A stretch of 64,000 nucleotides of DNA from JAWXBM01 sp964602895 (GTDB lineage: Bacteria; Pseudomonadota; Gammaproteobacteria; Xanthomonadales; SZUA-36): positions 1 to 64,000 of the forward strand of contig CAZRTG010000001.1 in assembly GCA_964602895.1 (NCBI GenBank), in the 5' to 3' direction. Below, in pieces: positions 8,549 through 16,410 of this stretch; the first letter of the stretch is position 1, and every line of letters begins with the position of its first letter. Position numbers and translations under genes: made by a program. A model generated the notes under the pieces. That model had not been told where the DNA came from. It saw only the letters and a list, made by a program, of their open reading frames with translations, and did no database searches.

Positions 8549-9672
8549 GTGTTTGCCCCTGCAAGTATGGCGGCTGCAGTACAGAGTCCGCGGTCAAAAT
8601 TGATCATGCCAAAGCCGGAGACTGCTGCAATTCGGGCATCCGGCACCGCATTGTTGATGGCGGCCCCGGTGAGTTGCCGTATAGCCTCAACCAGGCCCAG
8701 GAATCCACCCGCTGCCCCAGCCTGGCCAACCGAAAGCTGCCCTCCGGAGGTGTTATGTGGAAAGCTGCCATCGAAGGTAAAACTGTTTTGCTGGATGAAC
8801 TCGCTGGCACCGCCTTTTTCACAAAAACCCAGGTCTTCGAATTGCATCACACTGATAACCGGGTAATCATCGTAGGTCTGCAGCAGATCGACCTGTTCAG
8901 GCTGGATGTCGGCCATGCTCCAGAATTCGTCCCTGTCCAGTGCCCAGCCACCACGAAGCTGAATGGGGTCATCGGGGAATGCATTGTGGCGCTCAATCGT
9001 TGAAAGGATACGCACAAACGGCAGACCGCGGTCTTTGGCCACATCCTCGCGCATCACCAAAAAGCCTTCTGCTCCAGCGCAGGGCATGACACAGTCAAAC
9101 AGGGTGATGGGGTCGGCAATACTGCGTGCGCCAAGGTACTGCTCTGTAGTCAGGCGCGACTTCATCAGGGCCGGCTCATAACACAGTGCATTTTCCCTCT
9201 GGGCCACACACAAACGCGCAAAATCTTCCCGTTGAGTGCCGTAAAGTCGCATATGCTCGCGTGTCATCAGGGCAAAACTGGCATTGGGGCCACCAGCGCC
9301 ATACGGGAAGGACGCATCCTGGGAAAATCGGCTGAAGCTCGCCAACATGGTCCGAAATGAATCCACATGGTTCGTATCTCCAGCCACACAGGCAACGATT
9401 TCAGCGTCACCGCTTTGCACCGCCCGTGCGGCGCGGCGCAGGGAAACAATACCGCTGGCTCCGCCCGTAGGAATATGATCCAACCAGCGTGTGGTCAGAC
9501 CAAAATGCTGTGTAAGTCCGACTGCCGTGTCCGGAAACAGGGAAAACGAAGCTGCACAAAAACCATCAAAATCACCCGGAGTGAAGCCAGAAGCCTGAGC
9601 CAGGCCTGATAAAGCCCGTGCAATCCACCAGTGTGCCGGCTTTACCGAATAGCGCTCATAGGGAATACTCAC
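8545..9672 (-). CDS. Thiolase-fold protein lacking the nucleophilic cysteine (SCP2-thiolase/Ltp2-like)
   Basis: Member of the lipid-transfer/SCP2-type thiolase family, 375 residues. In true thiolases an acyl-accepting Cys lies in a C-x-SG motif; here the equivalent segment is TGGASG (residues 69-74), with no Cys. The C-terminal loop is PHNTSGGQLSVGQ, resembling the family's glycine-rich NxxGG motif. Loss of Cys together with a coupled DUF35 partner matches the Ltp2-ChsH2 class, which performs retro-aldol cleavage of beta-hydroxyacyl-CoA rather than thiolysis. I infer a C-C cleaving aldolase that shortens an acyl-CoA side chain and releases an aldehyde or ketone. ATG start at 9672; four-base overlap with the downstream DUF35 gene. 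Confidence 0.82.
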   Translation of the reverse strand: MSIPYERYSVKPAHWWIARALSGLAQASGFTPGDFDGFCAASFSLFPDTAVGLTQHFGLTTRWLDHIPTGGASGIVSLRRAARAVQSGDAEIVACVAGDTNHVDSFRTMLASFSRFSQDASFPYGAGGPNASFALMTREHMRLYGTQREDFARLCVAQRENALCYEPALMKSRLTTEQYLGARSIADPITLFDCVMPCAGAEGFLVMREDVAKDRGLPFVRILSTIERHNAFPDDPIQLRGGWALDRDEFWSMADIQPEQVDLLQTYDDYPVISVMQFEDLGFCEKGGASEFIQQNSFTFDGSFPHNTSGGQLSVGQAGAAGGFLGLVEAIRQLTGAAINNAVPDARIAAVSGFGMINFDRGLCTAAAILAGANT

Positions 9673-9728
9673 GGGAGTGGTTAATACGACTCCTTCATAA
9701 GACTGGCGGCGATGGTGTGCAGGCTTGC

Positions 9729-11348
9729 TTATGATGGCGGTCTCTTTTTGAAACTTCTCAAATCCAGTACCTGCCCCAAATCCAGCTTTTCCCGTGCCAG
9801 TCGTTTTACTTCTGCACGGCTGACTTTCTGTGAGGCGGTCAAAGGCAAGTCGGCGACAAATTCGATATAGGCGGGAAGTTTAAAATAGCTCAAAAGCGCC
9901 ATGGAGTGATCAAAAATCTCCCTGGCCAGCTTCGTATCCGGTTCAACATCGTCCGCCAGCACAACAAACGCAAACACCTCGTCACCGCGCATTTCATCGG
10001 GCACGGCGGTAACGGCACAGTTGCGCACAGCCGGGTGGCGCAGCAGTGCTGCTTCAACTTCGACAGCAGCAATGTTCTCACCGCTGCGCCGTATCACATT
10101 TTTCTGCCGATCCACGAAAAACAAAGAGCCATCAGGCCCCTGCCGAACGATATCGCCGGTATGCCACCATCCACCGGCCCAACCCTGTTCGGTGGCTGAG
10201 CTGTCTTTGTAATACCCACTGAAAAAGCCCTTGCGTGGATGTGTGCCTTTGGCTCGCACCAACAACTCCCCATCAGCACCTTCCGGGACCTCATTTCCAT
10301 CGCTGTCGCTGATGCGCAACTGCATGGATGGAATCGGTTTGCCGATGCAGCGTTGCCCGACATGCCTGGGCTCCGAACGGGCAACTGTCATGGCTGCGCC
10401 GCCGGTTTCCGTCATGGCCCATGCTTCGATCAGGGGAAAGCCAAAGCGCTCTTCAAACACTTGCTGATGGCGGGGATCCGAGCCGGCGCCGAAGCCAAAC
10501 TTCACCTGCTTGCTGAAATCATCGCTGTGCTGTGGCGGCAATGTTAGAAGAATGGCTGGCATGACTCCCAGATAGTGGATCACTGTGGCCCTCTCTTCAC
10601 GAACGGTTTGCCACCAGGTTTTTGGATGAAAGCGATCCAGCTGAATCACACAGCCGCCACACATGAGCATCGCCATGAATGATGTAGCCAGTGCATTCAT
10701 GTGATTCGGAGGCAGCGGTGTGAGCAAGCGATCACTGGAGTCGATAGCACATAAATCACCAAGCCGGTTGTATTCATGGCCCATGATGAGAAAGTATTCA
10801 TTGGACAACATGCAGCCCTTGGGCTTGCCGGTGGTACCTGAGGTATACAGCAATGCAACTTCGGTGGAGTGGTCTCCCACGGGTTCAGCCAATTCTCCAT
10901 CACCCTGCAAATCGGCCGCTGAAATGAAGCGCAACGGTGCAGAACCAAAAGACGCATGTGCCAGTCGTGCAAGGTGCTCGTCGATACCGGTAACCAGGCA
11001 ACTGTCGCTGTGATCCAGAACGTAGTGCAGTTCCTGATCACTACCTCCCATATTCAACGGGACAATACTGACCCCCAGCGCGTTGAGGGCCAATAAATGC
11101 AGATACACCTCAACCCGGCTGTCAAAAGCGAGCGCCACTCGCTGGCCACTACGAATTCCCTGAGCCTGGTAACCTTTCCGCAAATCATTCACTGCCGAAA
11201 CCGCTGCCGCATAGGTATATTCAATCGCTTGCGGTGAATAGTTTTTTGTGGCCACAGCAGGCGCACGTAGAAAGGGCCTTTCACCGTGTGTTTCGGCCAC
11301 TATCGAAAAGGCGGCAAATAGGGATGGTTGATGGATTAACTCAGTCAC
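9729..11348 (-). CDS. Acyl-CoA synthetase (AMP-forming)
   Basis: Class I adenylate-forming ligase, 539 residues, expected to activate a carboxylic acid as the CoA thioester and so begin this operon's pathway. Visible motifs are the nucleotide loop YTSGTTGKPKGCML (near 170), the middle motif AWAMTETGG, the hinge WWHTGDIVRQG, DRQKNVIRRSGENI, and near the end TASQKVSR with the catalytic lysine. The substrate cannot be read from sequence; with a MarR regulator, an aldehyde dehydrogenase, an aldolase-like pair and a Rieske enzyme nearby, an aromatic or phenylpropanoid acid is plausible. First gene of the operon; the 217-base region upstream holds its promoter and a possible MarR site. Confidence 0.88.
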   Translation of the reverse strand: MTELIHQPSLFAAFSIVAETHGERPFLRAPAVATKNYSPQAIEYTYAAAVSAVNDLRKGYQAQGIRSGQRVALAFDSRVEVYLHLLALNALGVSIVPLNMGGSDQELHYVLDHSDSCLVTGIDEHLARLAHASFGSAPLRFISAADLQGDGELAEPVGDHSTEVALLYTSGTTGKPKGCMLSNEYFLIMGHEYNRLGDLCAIDSSDRLLTPLPPNHMNALATSFMAMLMCGGCVIQLDRFHPKTWWQTVREERATVIHYLGVMPAILLTLPPQHSDDFSKQVKFGFGAGSDPRHQQVFEERFGFPLIEAWAMTETGGAAMTVARSEPRHVGQRCIGKPIPSMQLRISDSDGNEVPEGADGELLVRAKGTHPRKGFFSGYYKDSSATEQGWAGGWWHTGDIVRQGPDGSLFFVDRQKNVIRRSGENIAAVEVEAALLRHPAVRNCAVTAVPDEMRGDEVFAFVVLADDVEPDTKLAREIFDHSMALLSYFKLPAYIEFVADLPLTASQKVSRAEVKRLAREKLDLGQVLDLRSFKKRPPS

Positions 11349-11425
11349 AGTTGCATATCTCTAATAATCTTGATCAAGCAGTTCTCAGGTTGAGGCCCAC
11401 TATTTTTATGTATATTTTTATGAAT

Positions 11426-11443
11426 AATGTATACACAAACTAT
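11426..11443. promoter_or_regulatory. Candidate MarR operator near the CoA-ligase promoter
   Basis: The bases AATGTATACACAAACTAT, read on the minus strand as ATAGTTTGTGTATACATT, resemble ATAGTTTGCATACGAC at 12096-12111, just upstream of the MarR start. A shared ATAGTTTG core in front of both the regulator and the adjacent minus-strand operon suggests a MarR binding site. Only two loosely matching copies were found, so this is tentative. Confidence 0.3.
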
Positions 11444-11565
11444 CATCCCGACCGGGTACTGACAAGCGACCCACAAAACACTTTTGATCGTCAGCCAAAC
11501 TACCCTTGGACAGCGTTCTGATAATCAACAGCCTGATGTCTGGCTGGAACGTTTACCGGACCCAG

Positions 11566-12063
11566 TCAGGATTGAACTCCGGGGATGGCCTCCTCTACCT
11601 TCTGGAGTGTCTCCTCCAGGCTGCGGGTGAGCGACTTGATCTGCGATTCGGATGAACCTGAAAGCAAGTTGGAAATGATTCGATCGTAATCCTGATGCAT
11701 TTTGTCCCATAACCGGCGCCCGGCGGCAGAAATGGTTACTGACTGTATGCGCCGATCCTTTTTGGACGTGACTTTCTTTACCAAACCATCCTGCTCCAGA
11801 CGCCTGACAACGCCGGTAATATTACCTTTACTGACTCGCAACATAAGAGCAAGGTCACCCATGGTGACACCCGATTTGTTCATGGCAAGTGCTGTCAGCA
11901 CATCGTAACGAGGCAGGCTGGAATTATATTCCTGGGCGATGTGCTGCATCAGGACCCTTTCAATACTGCTGAAGGATCTCAATAAGGCAAACCAGGCTCG
12001 CAGGTGATGCGCTTCTGTGGGTATCGAATCCAAAACTTTATCGAACAAGGCTGCTTGTGACAT
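11566..12063 (-). CDS. MarR-family transcriptional regulator
   Basis: 165-residue winged-helix regulator. The DNA-binding helices are in TMGDLALMLRVSKGNITGVVRRLEQDGLV (residues about 65-92, written here only to mark the region ends TMGD and DGLV), followed by the wing KKDRRIQSVTIS with the conserved Asp-x-Arg. The N- and C-terminal helices form the dimer interface. MarR proteins near CoA ligases often respond to the aromatic acyl-CoA formed (FerC/CouR/HcaR types), and the position between the CoA-ligase operon and an aldehyde dehydrogenase fits local control of both. It lies 30 bases after the dehydrogenase stop and may be cotranscribed with it. Confidence 0.85.
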   Translation of the reverse strand: MSQAALFDKVLDSIPTEAHHLRAWFALLRSFSSIERVLMQHIAQEYNSSLPRYDVLTALAMNKSGVTMGDLALMLRVSKGNITGVVRRLEQDGLVKKVTSKKDRRIQSVTISAAGRRLWDKMHQDYDRIISNLLSGSSESQIKSLTRSLEETLQKVEEAIPGVQS

Positions 12064-12093
12064 TGGTTTTTTCTCAGCTCATTGGAATTGAAA

Positions 12094-13581
12094 TTATAGT
12101 TTGCATACGACTGACTTTAACTCAGTAAAGGCCAATAAACCTTCATAACCGTTTTCCCGCCCCCAACCTGATTGTTTGTATCCCCCAAATGGCACGGCCA
12201 TATCGGGTATTCCATGACAGTTGATCCAGACCAACCCGGCCCGTACTCCAGCTGCCATGCGGTGCGCTTTTGACACGTTCTCAGTCCAGATACTGGCCGC
12301 CAGACCAAAGCGGGTGTCGTTGCCCAAAGCAAGCCCTTCATGCATATCGGCGATTTTCGTGGCCGCCAGAACCGGACCAAAAATTTCCTCCCGGACCACA
12401 GACATGGTCTGATCCACATCCTGCAAAACAGTGGGCTCCATGAAATAACCCTGCCCGTTGTGCATCCTGTTGCCGCCCGTTGCCACTTTGCCACCTTGCG
12501 CTTTGCCGGACTCCACTGCTTGTAAAACGCTTTGCAAATGCGTTTCTGAAATCAACGGCCCCATGGTTGAGCCGGGCTCATGCGCCGGCCCTACCACCAG
12601 GTTCTGCGCATAACTGACAATACCATCAAGCACTTCCTGATAAACCGGAGCTTCGACATACAGCCTGGACCCGGCAACGCAAACCTGCCCTGAATTCGAG
12701 AATATGGCTTCGGCTGCACCCGGGATGGCCTCATCCAGATTGGCATCTTTCAAAATAATAACCGGCGATTTACCACCCAACTCCAGAGTCAATTTCTTGA
12801 GATCATCCAGCGCCACATTGCCGATGCTCTTTCCCGTATCGGTAGAACCGGTAAAAGAAATCTTGGCAATATCAGGATGACTGACCATCGCCGCTCCTAC
12901 CTCTTTGCCAACCCCGGTAACCAAATTGACCACGCCATCAGGAATACCCGCTTCGGTCATCAGTTCAGCCAGTCGCAGCGTGCTTAAAGGTGTTTTCTCA
13001 TCCGGCTTGATAACACAACAACAACCTGCTGCAAGCGCAGGTGCCAGTTTCCATGACGCCTGTACCAGGGGGCCATTGGACGGGACGATCAAACCGACCA
13101 CACCAATGGGTTCACGCAGGGTGTAAACATGAAACTCGCCCACCGGCGCCAACGACATCTGCTTGGTGCTGCCTTCCAGCTTGGTACACCAGCCTGCATG
13201 ATAACGGAAGCACTCAGCCGCAAAGGGTACTTCACCGTTGCGTGCAGCCGCATGCAGCTTGCCGGCATTGAGCATTTCCAATTCAGCCAATTCATCCACA
13301 TGGGCTTCGATCAACTCGGCAATCCGCAACAGGATGCGGCTTTTCTCAGCCGGTGGCTTCAGTCGCCAGCGCCCATCGTCAAAAGCTGCCCGGGCTGACC
13401 GGCTCGCCCGATCCACATCCTGGCTGCTACAGGCCTGTAGTTCAGCCAGGGGCAGGCCGGTTGAGGGATTGATCAGCTTCAGAACCGCATCGGCCGTGCC
13501 TGGGCCAGCCTGGCCATCCAGATGCAAACCGTTACGTCGGGTCAAAAATTCCTGTACGGCTTTGCTGATTTCATAGTTCAT
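12094..13581 (-). CDS. Aldehyde dehydrogenase (NAD(P)+), copy 1
   Basis: ALDH-superfamily enzyme of 495 residues that oxidises an aldehyde to a carboxylate. It has the oxyanion Asn in IVPSNGPLV, the cofactor segment FTGSTDTGKSIG, the general-base Glu in LELGGKSPV (near 265) and the nucleophilic Cys in SGQVCVAGSR (near 300), with PFGGYKQSG near the C-terminus. The start is ATG 13581 with GGAGA nine bases upstream; the frame extends to 13602 without support. It is clearly paralogous to the enzyme at 35223-36710 (shared APALAAGC, TLELGGKSPVII versus SLELGGKSPVII, and GGYK-SGWGREN). It may finish either the aldolase route next door or the aminotransferase/ThDP route. Confidence 0.92.
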   Translation of the reverse strand: MNYEISKAVQEFLTRRNGLHLDGQAGPGTADAVLKLINPSTGLPLAELQACSSQDVDRASRSARAAFDDGRWRLKPPAEKSRILLRIAELIEAHVDELAELEMLNAGKLHAAARNGEVPFAAECFRYHAGWCTKLEGSTKQMSLAPVGEFHVYTLREPIGVVGLIVPSNGPLVQASWKLAPALAAGCCCVIKPDEKTPLSTLRLAELMTEAGIPDGVVNLVTGVGKEVGAAMVSHPDIAKISFTGSTDTGKSIGNVALDDLKKLTLELGGKSPVIILKDANLDEAIPGAAEAIFSNSGQVCVAGSRLYVEAPVYQEVLDGIVSYAQNLVVGPAHEPGSTMGPLISETHLQSVLQAVESGKAQGGKVATGGNRMHNGQGYFMEPTVLQDVDQTMSVVREEIFGPVLAATKIADMHEGLALGNDTRFGLAASIWTENVSKAHRMAAGVRAGLVWINCHGIPDMAVPFGGYKQSGWGRENGYEGLLAFTELKSVVCKL

Positions 13582-13620
13582 GGTTAACGGTCTCCGCCGC
13601 ACGCAAATGTTTCATTTTGG

Positions 13621-13768
13621 GAGGCTCTGATTAATTCAGAGTTTCCTTGGCACATGGATGTGACAATATTTTCAATGATTGTAAATCATTGAAAATGAAG
13701 CCAAACAAAAACCCCGCTTTTTGTTTGGCGTGCTCCAAGAATTCATGGATGAATTATTCAGAGCCTCC
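13621..13768. repeat. MITE-like palindromic element
   Basis: A 148-base block between two genes has terminal inverted repeats: GAGGCTCTGATTAATTC at 13621-13637 and, on the other strand, GAGGCTCTGAATAATTC at the right end. Inside are two perfect hairpins: 12-base arms around GTA (TTTTCAATGATT, 13670-13696) and 12-base arms around CCCCGC (GCCAAACAAAAA, 13700-13729). It encodes no protein. A fragment of the same family (CCAAGGAAACTCTGAATTA) recurs at 32344-32362. This is the look of a non-autonomous transposable element whose transposase is elsewhere; it may also serve as a terminator for the aldehyde dehydrogenase/aminotransferase boundary. Confidence 0.6.
13700..13729. terminator. Strong hairpin within the MITE-like element
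   Basis: Perfect 12-base stem GCCAAACAAAAA / TTTTTGTTTGGC with a six-base loop CCCCGC. It lies 59 bases outside the minus-strand aminotransferase stop and between two minus-strand genes. The A-run before and T-run after the loop let it work as a bidirectional terminator-like structure, though the T-run is inside the stem rather than after it. Confidence 0.4.
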
Positions 13769-14896
13769 TCAGGATTCAAGATAGCGTCTCAGCGCATCGA
13801 TTACAGCCTCATTGTCGCTGTCTGTACCGACGGTGATGCGCAGAAGCCTTTCATTGTTACCGGGCCTTGGGATGATGCCATTGTCTTCCAGGAATGCAGC
13901 CGCCGCCGTTGCCGTTTTGCCGGGCAAATCACCAAAATCCAACAGGTAGAAATTGGTCACGCTGGGAACAATCGTGATACCCAGCCTGGCAAATTCCTGC
14001 TGGAATCTCACCTGCCATTTGGAATTGTGCCGCCGACTGAGCTCCACGTGCTCGCTGTCAGCAATGGCGGCGGTGGCCGCAGCCAGTGCAGGCACACTGG
14101 CGTTGAAAGGTGTACGCAAACGATTAATGACCTCGATGATGGCTGCCGGGCCATAGGCCCACCCGATACGCAAGCCTGCCAGGCCGTGAATCTTGGAAAA
14201 TGTACGGGTCATAACTACATTATCGTGCGACTCTACCCAGGCAATACCTTCTTCGTACTCGTCGTTTACAACATACTCCGCATAGGCGCCATCAACGATG
14301 ATCAACACATCATTCGGTACATTGTTGATCAGGCGTTCCATTTCGGATCGAGGCAACCAGGTCCCGGTTGGGTTATTCGGGTTTGCCACCGAAATCAAGC
14401 GGGTACGCTCCGTTATGCGCTCCAAAATGGCATCAACATCGACAGTAAAACGGGTTTCAGGTGCCAAAACGATGTCTGCACCTTGCCCCTTGCCGTAAAT
14501 GGAGCACATGACGAAATGATTTTCCGACAGCAGAAGCTCGTCACCTTCACCCACATAGCAACGAATGAGCAGGCCTATGATTTCCTCCGAGCCATTGCCA
14601 CAAACAATCCGGCTGGGGTCGATTCCATATGCCTGGCCAATCGCTTCCCGTAACTCAGCCTGTGTACCATCAGGGTATCGATGAATGCTTTCTGCTGCCT
14701 GAAGATACGCATTGAGCGCGGCCTGTCCGGGACCAAAGCAACTTTCGTTGCTGGAGAGTTTGATCGTTTTACCTTTGCCCGGAATTTTGCTTTTGCCTTG
14801 CTTGTATTGGGCAAAGGTTTCCATTCGAGCCAGGGGACGTGGCGGACCCGGGTTTGGTCTGATGTCTGAAGTTTTTTCTGAGTGTATGCGTGTCAT
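13769..14896 (-). CDS. HisC-type PLP aminotransferase, copy 1
   Basis: Class I/II (fold type I) aminotransferase of the histidinol-phosphate group, 375 residues. It shows IKLSSNES at residues 44-51, the aromatic HRYPDGTQ, VCGNGSEE, ANPNNPTGTW, the Asp-x-x-Tyr pair in VDGAYAEYV, and the PLP lysine in MTRTFSKIHGLAG. The absence of any other his gene and the catabolic setting argue against histidine biosynthesis; relatives often transaminate aromatic or other amino acids. It is divergent from the mannonate dehydratase operon across a 278-base region with two GTTTA-N4-TAAAC palindromes. A clear paralog lies at 42938-44035 within the 14-gene run. I infer conversion of an imported amino compound to its 2-oxo acid. 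Confidence 0.87.
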   Translation of the reverse strand: MTRIHSEKTSDIRPNPGPPRPLARMETFAQYKQGKSKIPGKGKTIKLSSNESCFGPGQAALNAYLQAAESIHRYPDGTQAELREAIGQAYGIDPSRIVCGNGSEEIIGLLIRCYVGEGDELLLSENHFVMCSIYGKGQGADIVLAPETRFTVDVDAILERITERTRLISVANPNNPTGTWLPRSEMERLINNVPNDVLIIVDGAYAEYVVNDEYEEGIAWVESHDNVVMTRTFSKIHGLAGLRIGWAYGPAAIIEVINRLRTPFNASVPALAAATAAIADSEHVELSRRHNSKWQVRFQQEFARLGITIVPSVTNFYLLDFGDLPGKTATAAAAFLEDNGIIPRPGNNERLLRITVGTDSDNEAVIDALRRYLES

Positions 14897-14961
14897 GCTC
14901 TGACTCCCTGGTCGAATTCACATTCGGGATGTACAGCAGAGTATACAGCCTGAATAAATTG

Positions 14962-14975
14962 GTTTATGTATAAAC
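14962..14975. promoter_or_regulatory. GTTTA-N4-TAAAC palindrome, site 1
   Basis: GTTTATGTATAAAC has perfect six-base arms around a GT centre. It sits 66 bases upstream of the minus-strand aminotransferase start, in the divergent region shared with mannonate dehydratase. The same pattern recurs at 15076, 19619 and 27034, always in promoter regions of the plus-strand system, so it is probably an operator of a shared regulator not encoded in the window. Confidence 0.55.
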
Positions 14976-15075
14976 ATTATAACCTGAACCTGCTCGTGTT
15001 TGAAATGTGCAGGATGTTCGATATCCACCTGATGGGTTCGCACACAGACAGCGGCCCATAGTGGATTTTTTAAAA

Positions 15076-15089
15076 GTTTATATATAAAC
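15076..15089. promoter_or_regulatory. GTTTA-N4-TAAAC palindrome, site 2
   Basis: GTTTATATATAAAC is a perfect 14-base palindrome 86 bases upstream of the mannonate dehydratase ATG. It is exactly 114 bases from site 1, about eleven helical turns, which would allow both sites to be bound on one face or bridged by a loop. Confidence 0.6.
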
Positions 15090-15174
15090 TGGTTTGCCGC
15101 GCATCGCGGGCGCAGTTGTCTGCAGATGCCGTGAGAATAGTGCAACCGGGATGGTGGAAAGGCGATACCCTGAA

Positions 15175-16383
15175 ATGAAAATTACCGAAGTGAAAGTCAT
15201 AGTAACCTGCCCTGATCGCAACTTTGTGACGGTGAAAATCCTTACTGACGAAGGCGTCCATGGTATAGGTGATGCAACCCTGAACGGCCGGGAACTGGCG
15301 GTTGCAAGCTATCTGCAGGATCATATTGCTCCCTGTCTGATCGGTCGTGACCCACAGCAGAGCGAAGACATCTGGCAATACCTCTATCGTGGTGCTTACT
15401 GGCGTCGTGGTCCGGTCACCATGACAGCGATTGCAGGCATCGATACCGCTTTGTGGGATATCAAAGCCAAGATTGCCGGGTTGCCTCTGTACCAGTTGCT
15501 GGGGGGGCGTTCCCGCAACGGTGTTATGGTTTACGGCCACGCGAATGGTGACGACATATCTGAAACCTGCGACGAAGTGGCGCGGTATCGGGAGCTGGGT
15601 TACAAAGCCGTTCGGGCACAATGCGGCATACCGGGTCTGGACAGCACTTACGGGGTTTCCGAGGACAAAATGTTCTATGAGCCTGCTGATGGTGACATGC
15701 CTACTGAAAATACCTGGTCTACGGAACGCTACATCGATCATGTACCCAAACTGTTCGACAGGCTGCGTGAACAGTTCGGCTTTGACCTGCATCTGTTGCA
15801 CGATGTGCATCACAGGCTAACCCCCATCGAGGCGGCCCGGGTCGGCAAATCGCTGGAAGAATATCGTTTGTTCTGGCTGGAAGATGCGGTTCCGGCTGAG
15901 AATCAGGAAGGTTTTCGGCTGATTCGTCAGCACACCGTGACACCCCTGGCCGTGGGCGAAGTATTCAACACCATCTGGGACAGTAAAACCCTGATCGAAG
16001 AACAGTTGATTGACTATATCCGCAGCACCGTAGTGCATGCCGGCGGTATTACCCATCTACGCCGGATTGCCGACTTCGCGGCCCTGTACCACATCAAGAC
16101 CGGCTGTCATGGCGCGACGGATCTGTCACCGGTGTGTATGGGTGCGGCGCTGCATTTTGATACCTGGGTGCCCAACTTTGGCATTCAGGAATACATGCGG
16201 CACACCGAGGCTACAGACGAGGTGTTCCCACACGACTACCGATTCGAAGACGGTTATTTGCTGGCTGGCGAAACACCTGGCCACGGAGTGGATATCGATG
16301 AATCCCTCGCAGCCAAATACCCTTACAAACGTGCCTACCTGCCGGTAAACCGGCTGCAGGATGGCACCATGTGGCATTGGTAA
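15175..16383 (+). CDS. manD: D-mannonate dehydratase (enolase superfamily, ManD)
   Basis: Mg-dependent enzyme converting D-mannonate (in some members also D-gluconate) to 2-keto-3-deoxygluconate. With the ATG at 15175 the protein has 402 residues, the normal ManD length, and its metal ligands fall at D210 (LLHDVHH), E236 (WLEDAVPAE) and E262 (VGEVFN), the same numbers as in the well-studied Novosphingobium enzyme; H212 and H312 (TGCHGATD) are also present. The C-terminal GTMWHW is typical. The frame extends upstream to 15094 without support. It heads the plus-strand operon and links to kdgK and eda at 3-4.6 kb. Its product pathway is complete in the window apart from the source of mannonate. 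Confidence 0.92.
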   Translation: MKITEVKVIVTCPDRNFVTVKILTDEGVHGIGDATLNGRELAVASYLQDHIAPCLIGRDPQQSEDIWQYLYRGAYWRRGPVTMTAIAGIDTALWDIKAKIAGLPLYQLLGGRSRNGVMVYGHANGDDISETCDEVARYRELGYKAVRAQCGIPGLDSTYGVSEDKMFYEPADGDMPTENTWSTERYIDHVPKLFDRLREQFGFDLHLLHDVHHRLTPIEAARVGKSLEEYRLFWLEDAVPAENQEGFRLIRQHTVTPLAVGEVFNTIWDSKTLIEEQLIDYIRSTVVHAGGITHLRRIADFAALYHIKTGCHGATDLSPVCMGAALHFDTWVPNFGIQEYMRHTEATDEVFPHDYRFEDGYLLAGETPGHGVDIDESLAAKYPYKRAYLPVNRLQDGTMWHW

Positions 16384-16410
16384 ACATTCAAAGTGGAGGT
16401 TCCGGAATTA

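Noticed and set aside
13721..14653. Plus-strand open frame of 310 codons antisense to the aminotransferase
   Set aside because: It begins inside the MITE-like element and mirrors the well-supported HisC-type gene; the product has no recognisable domain.
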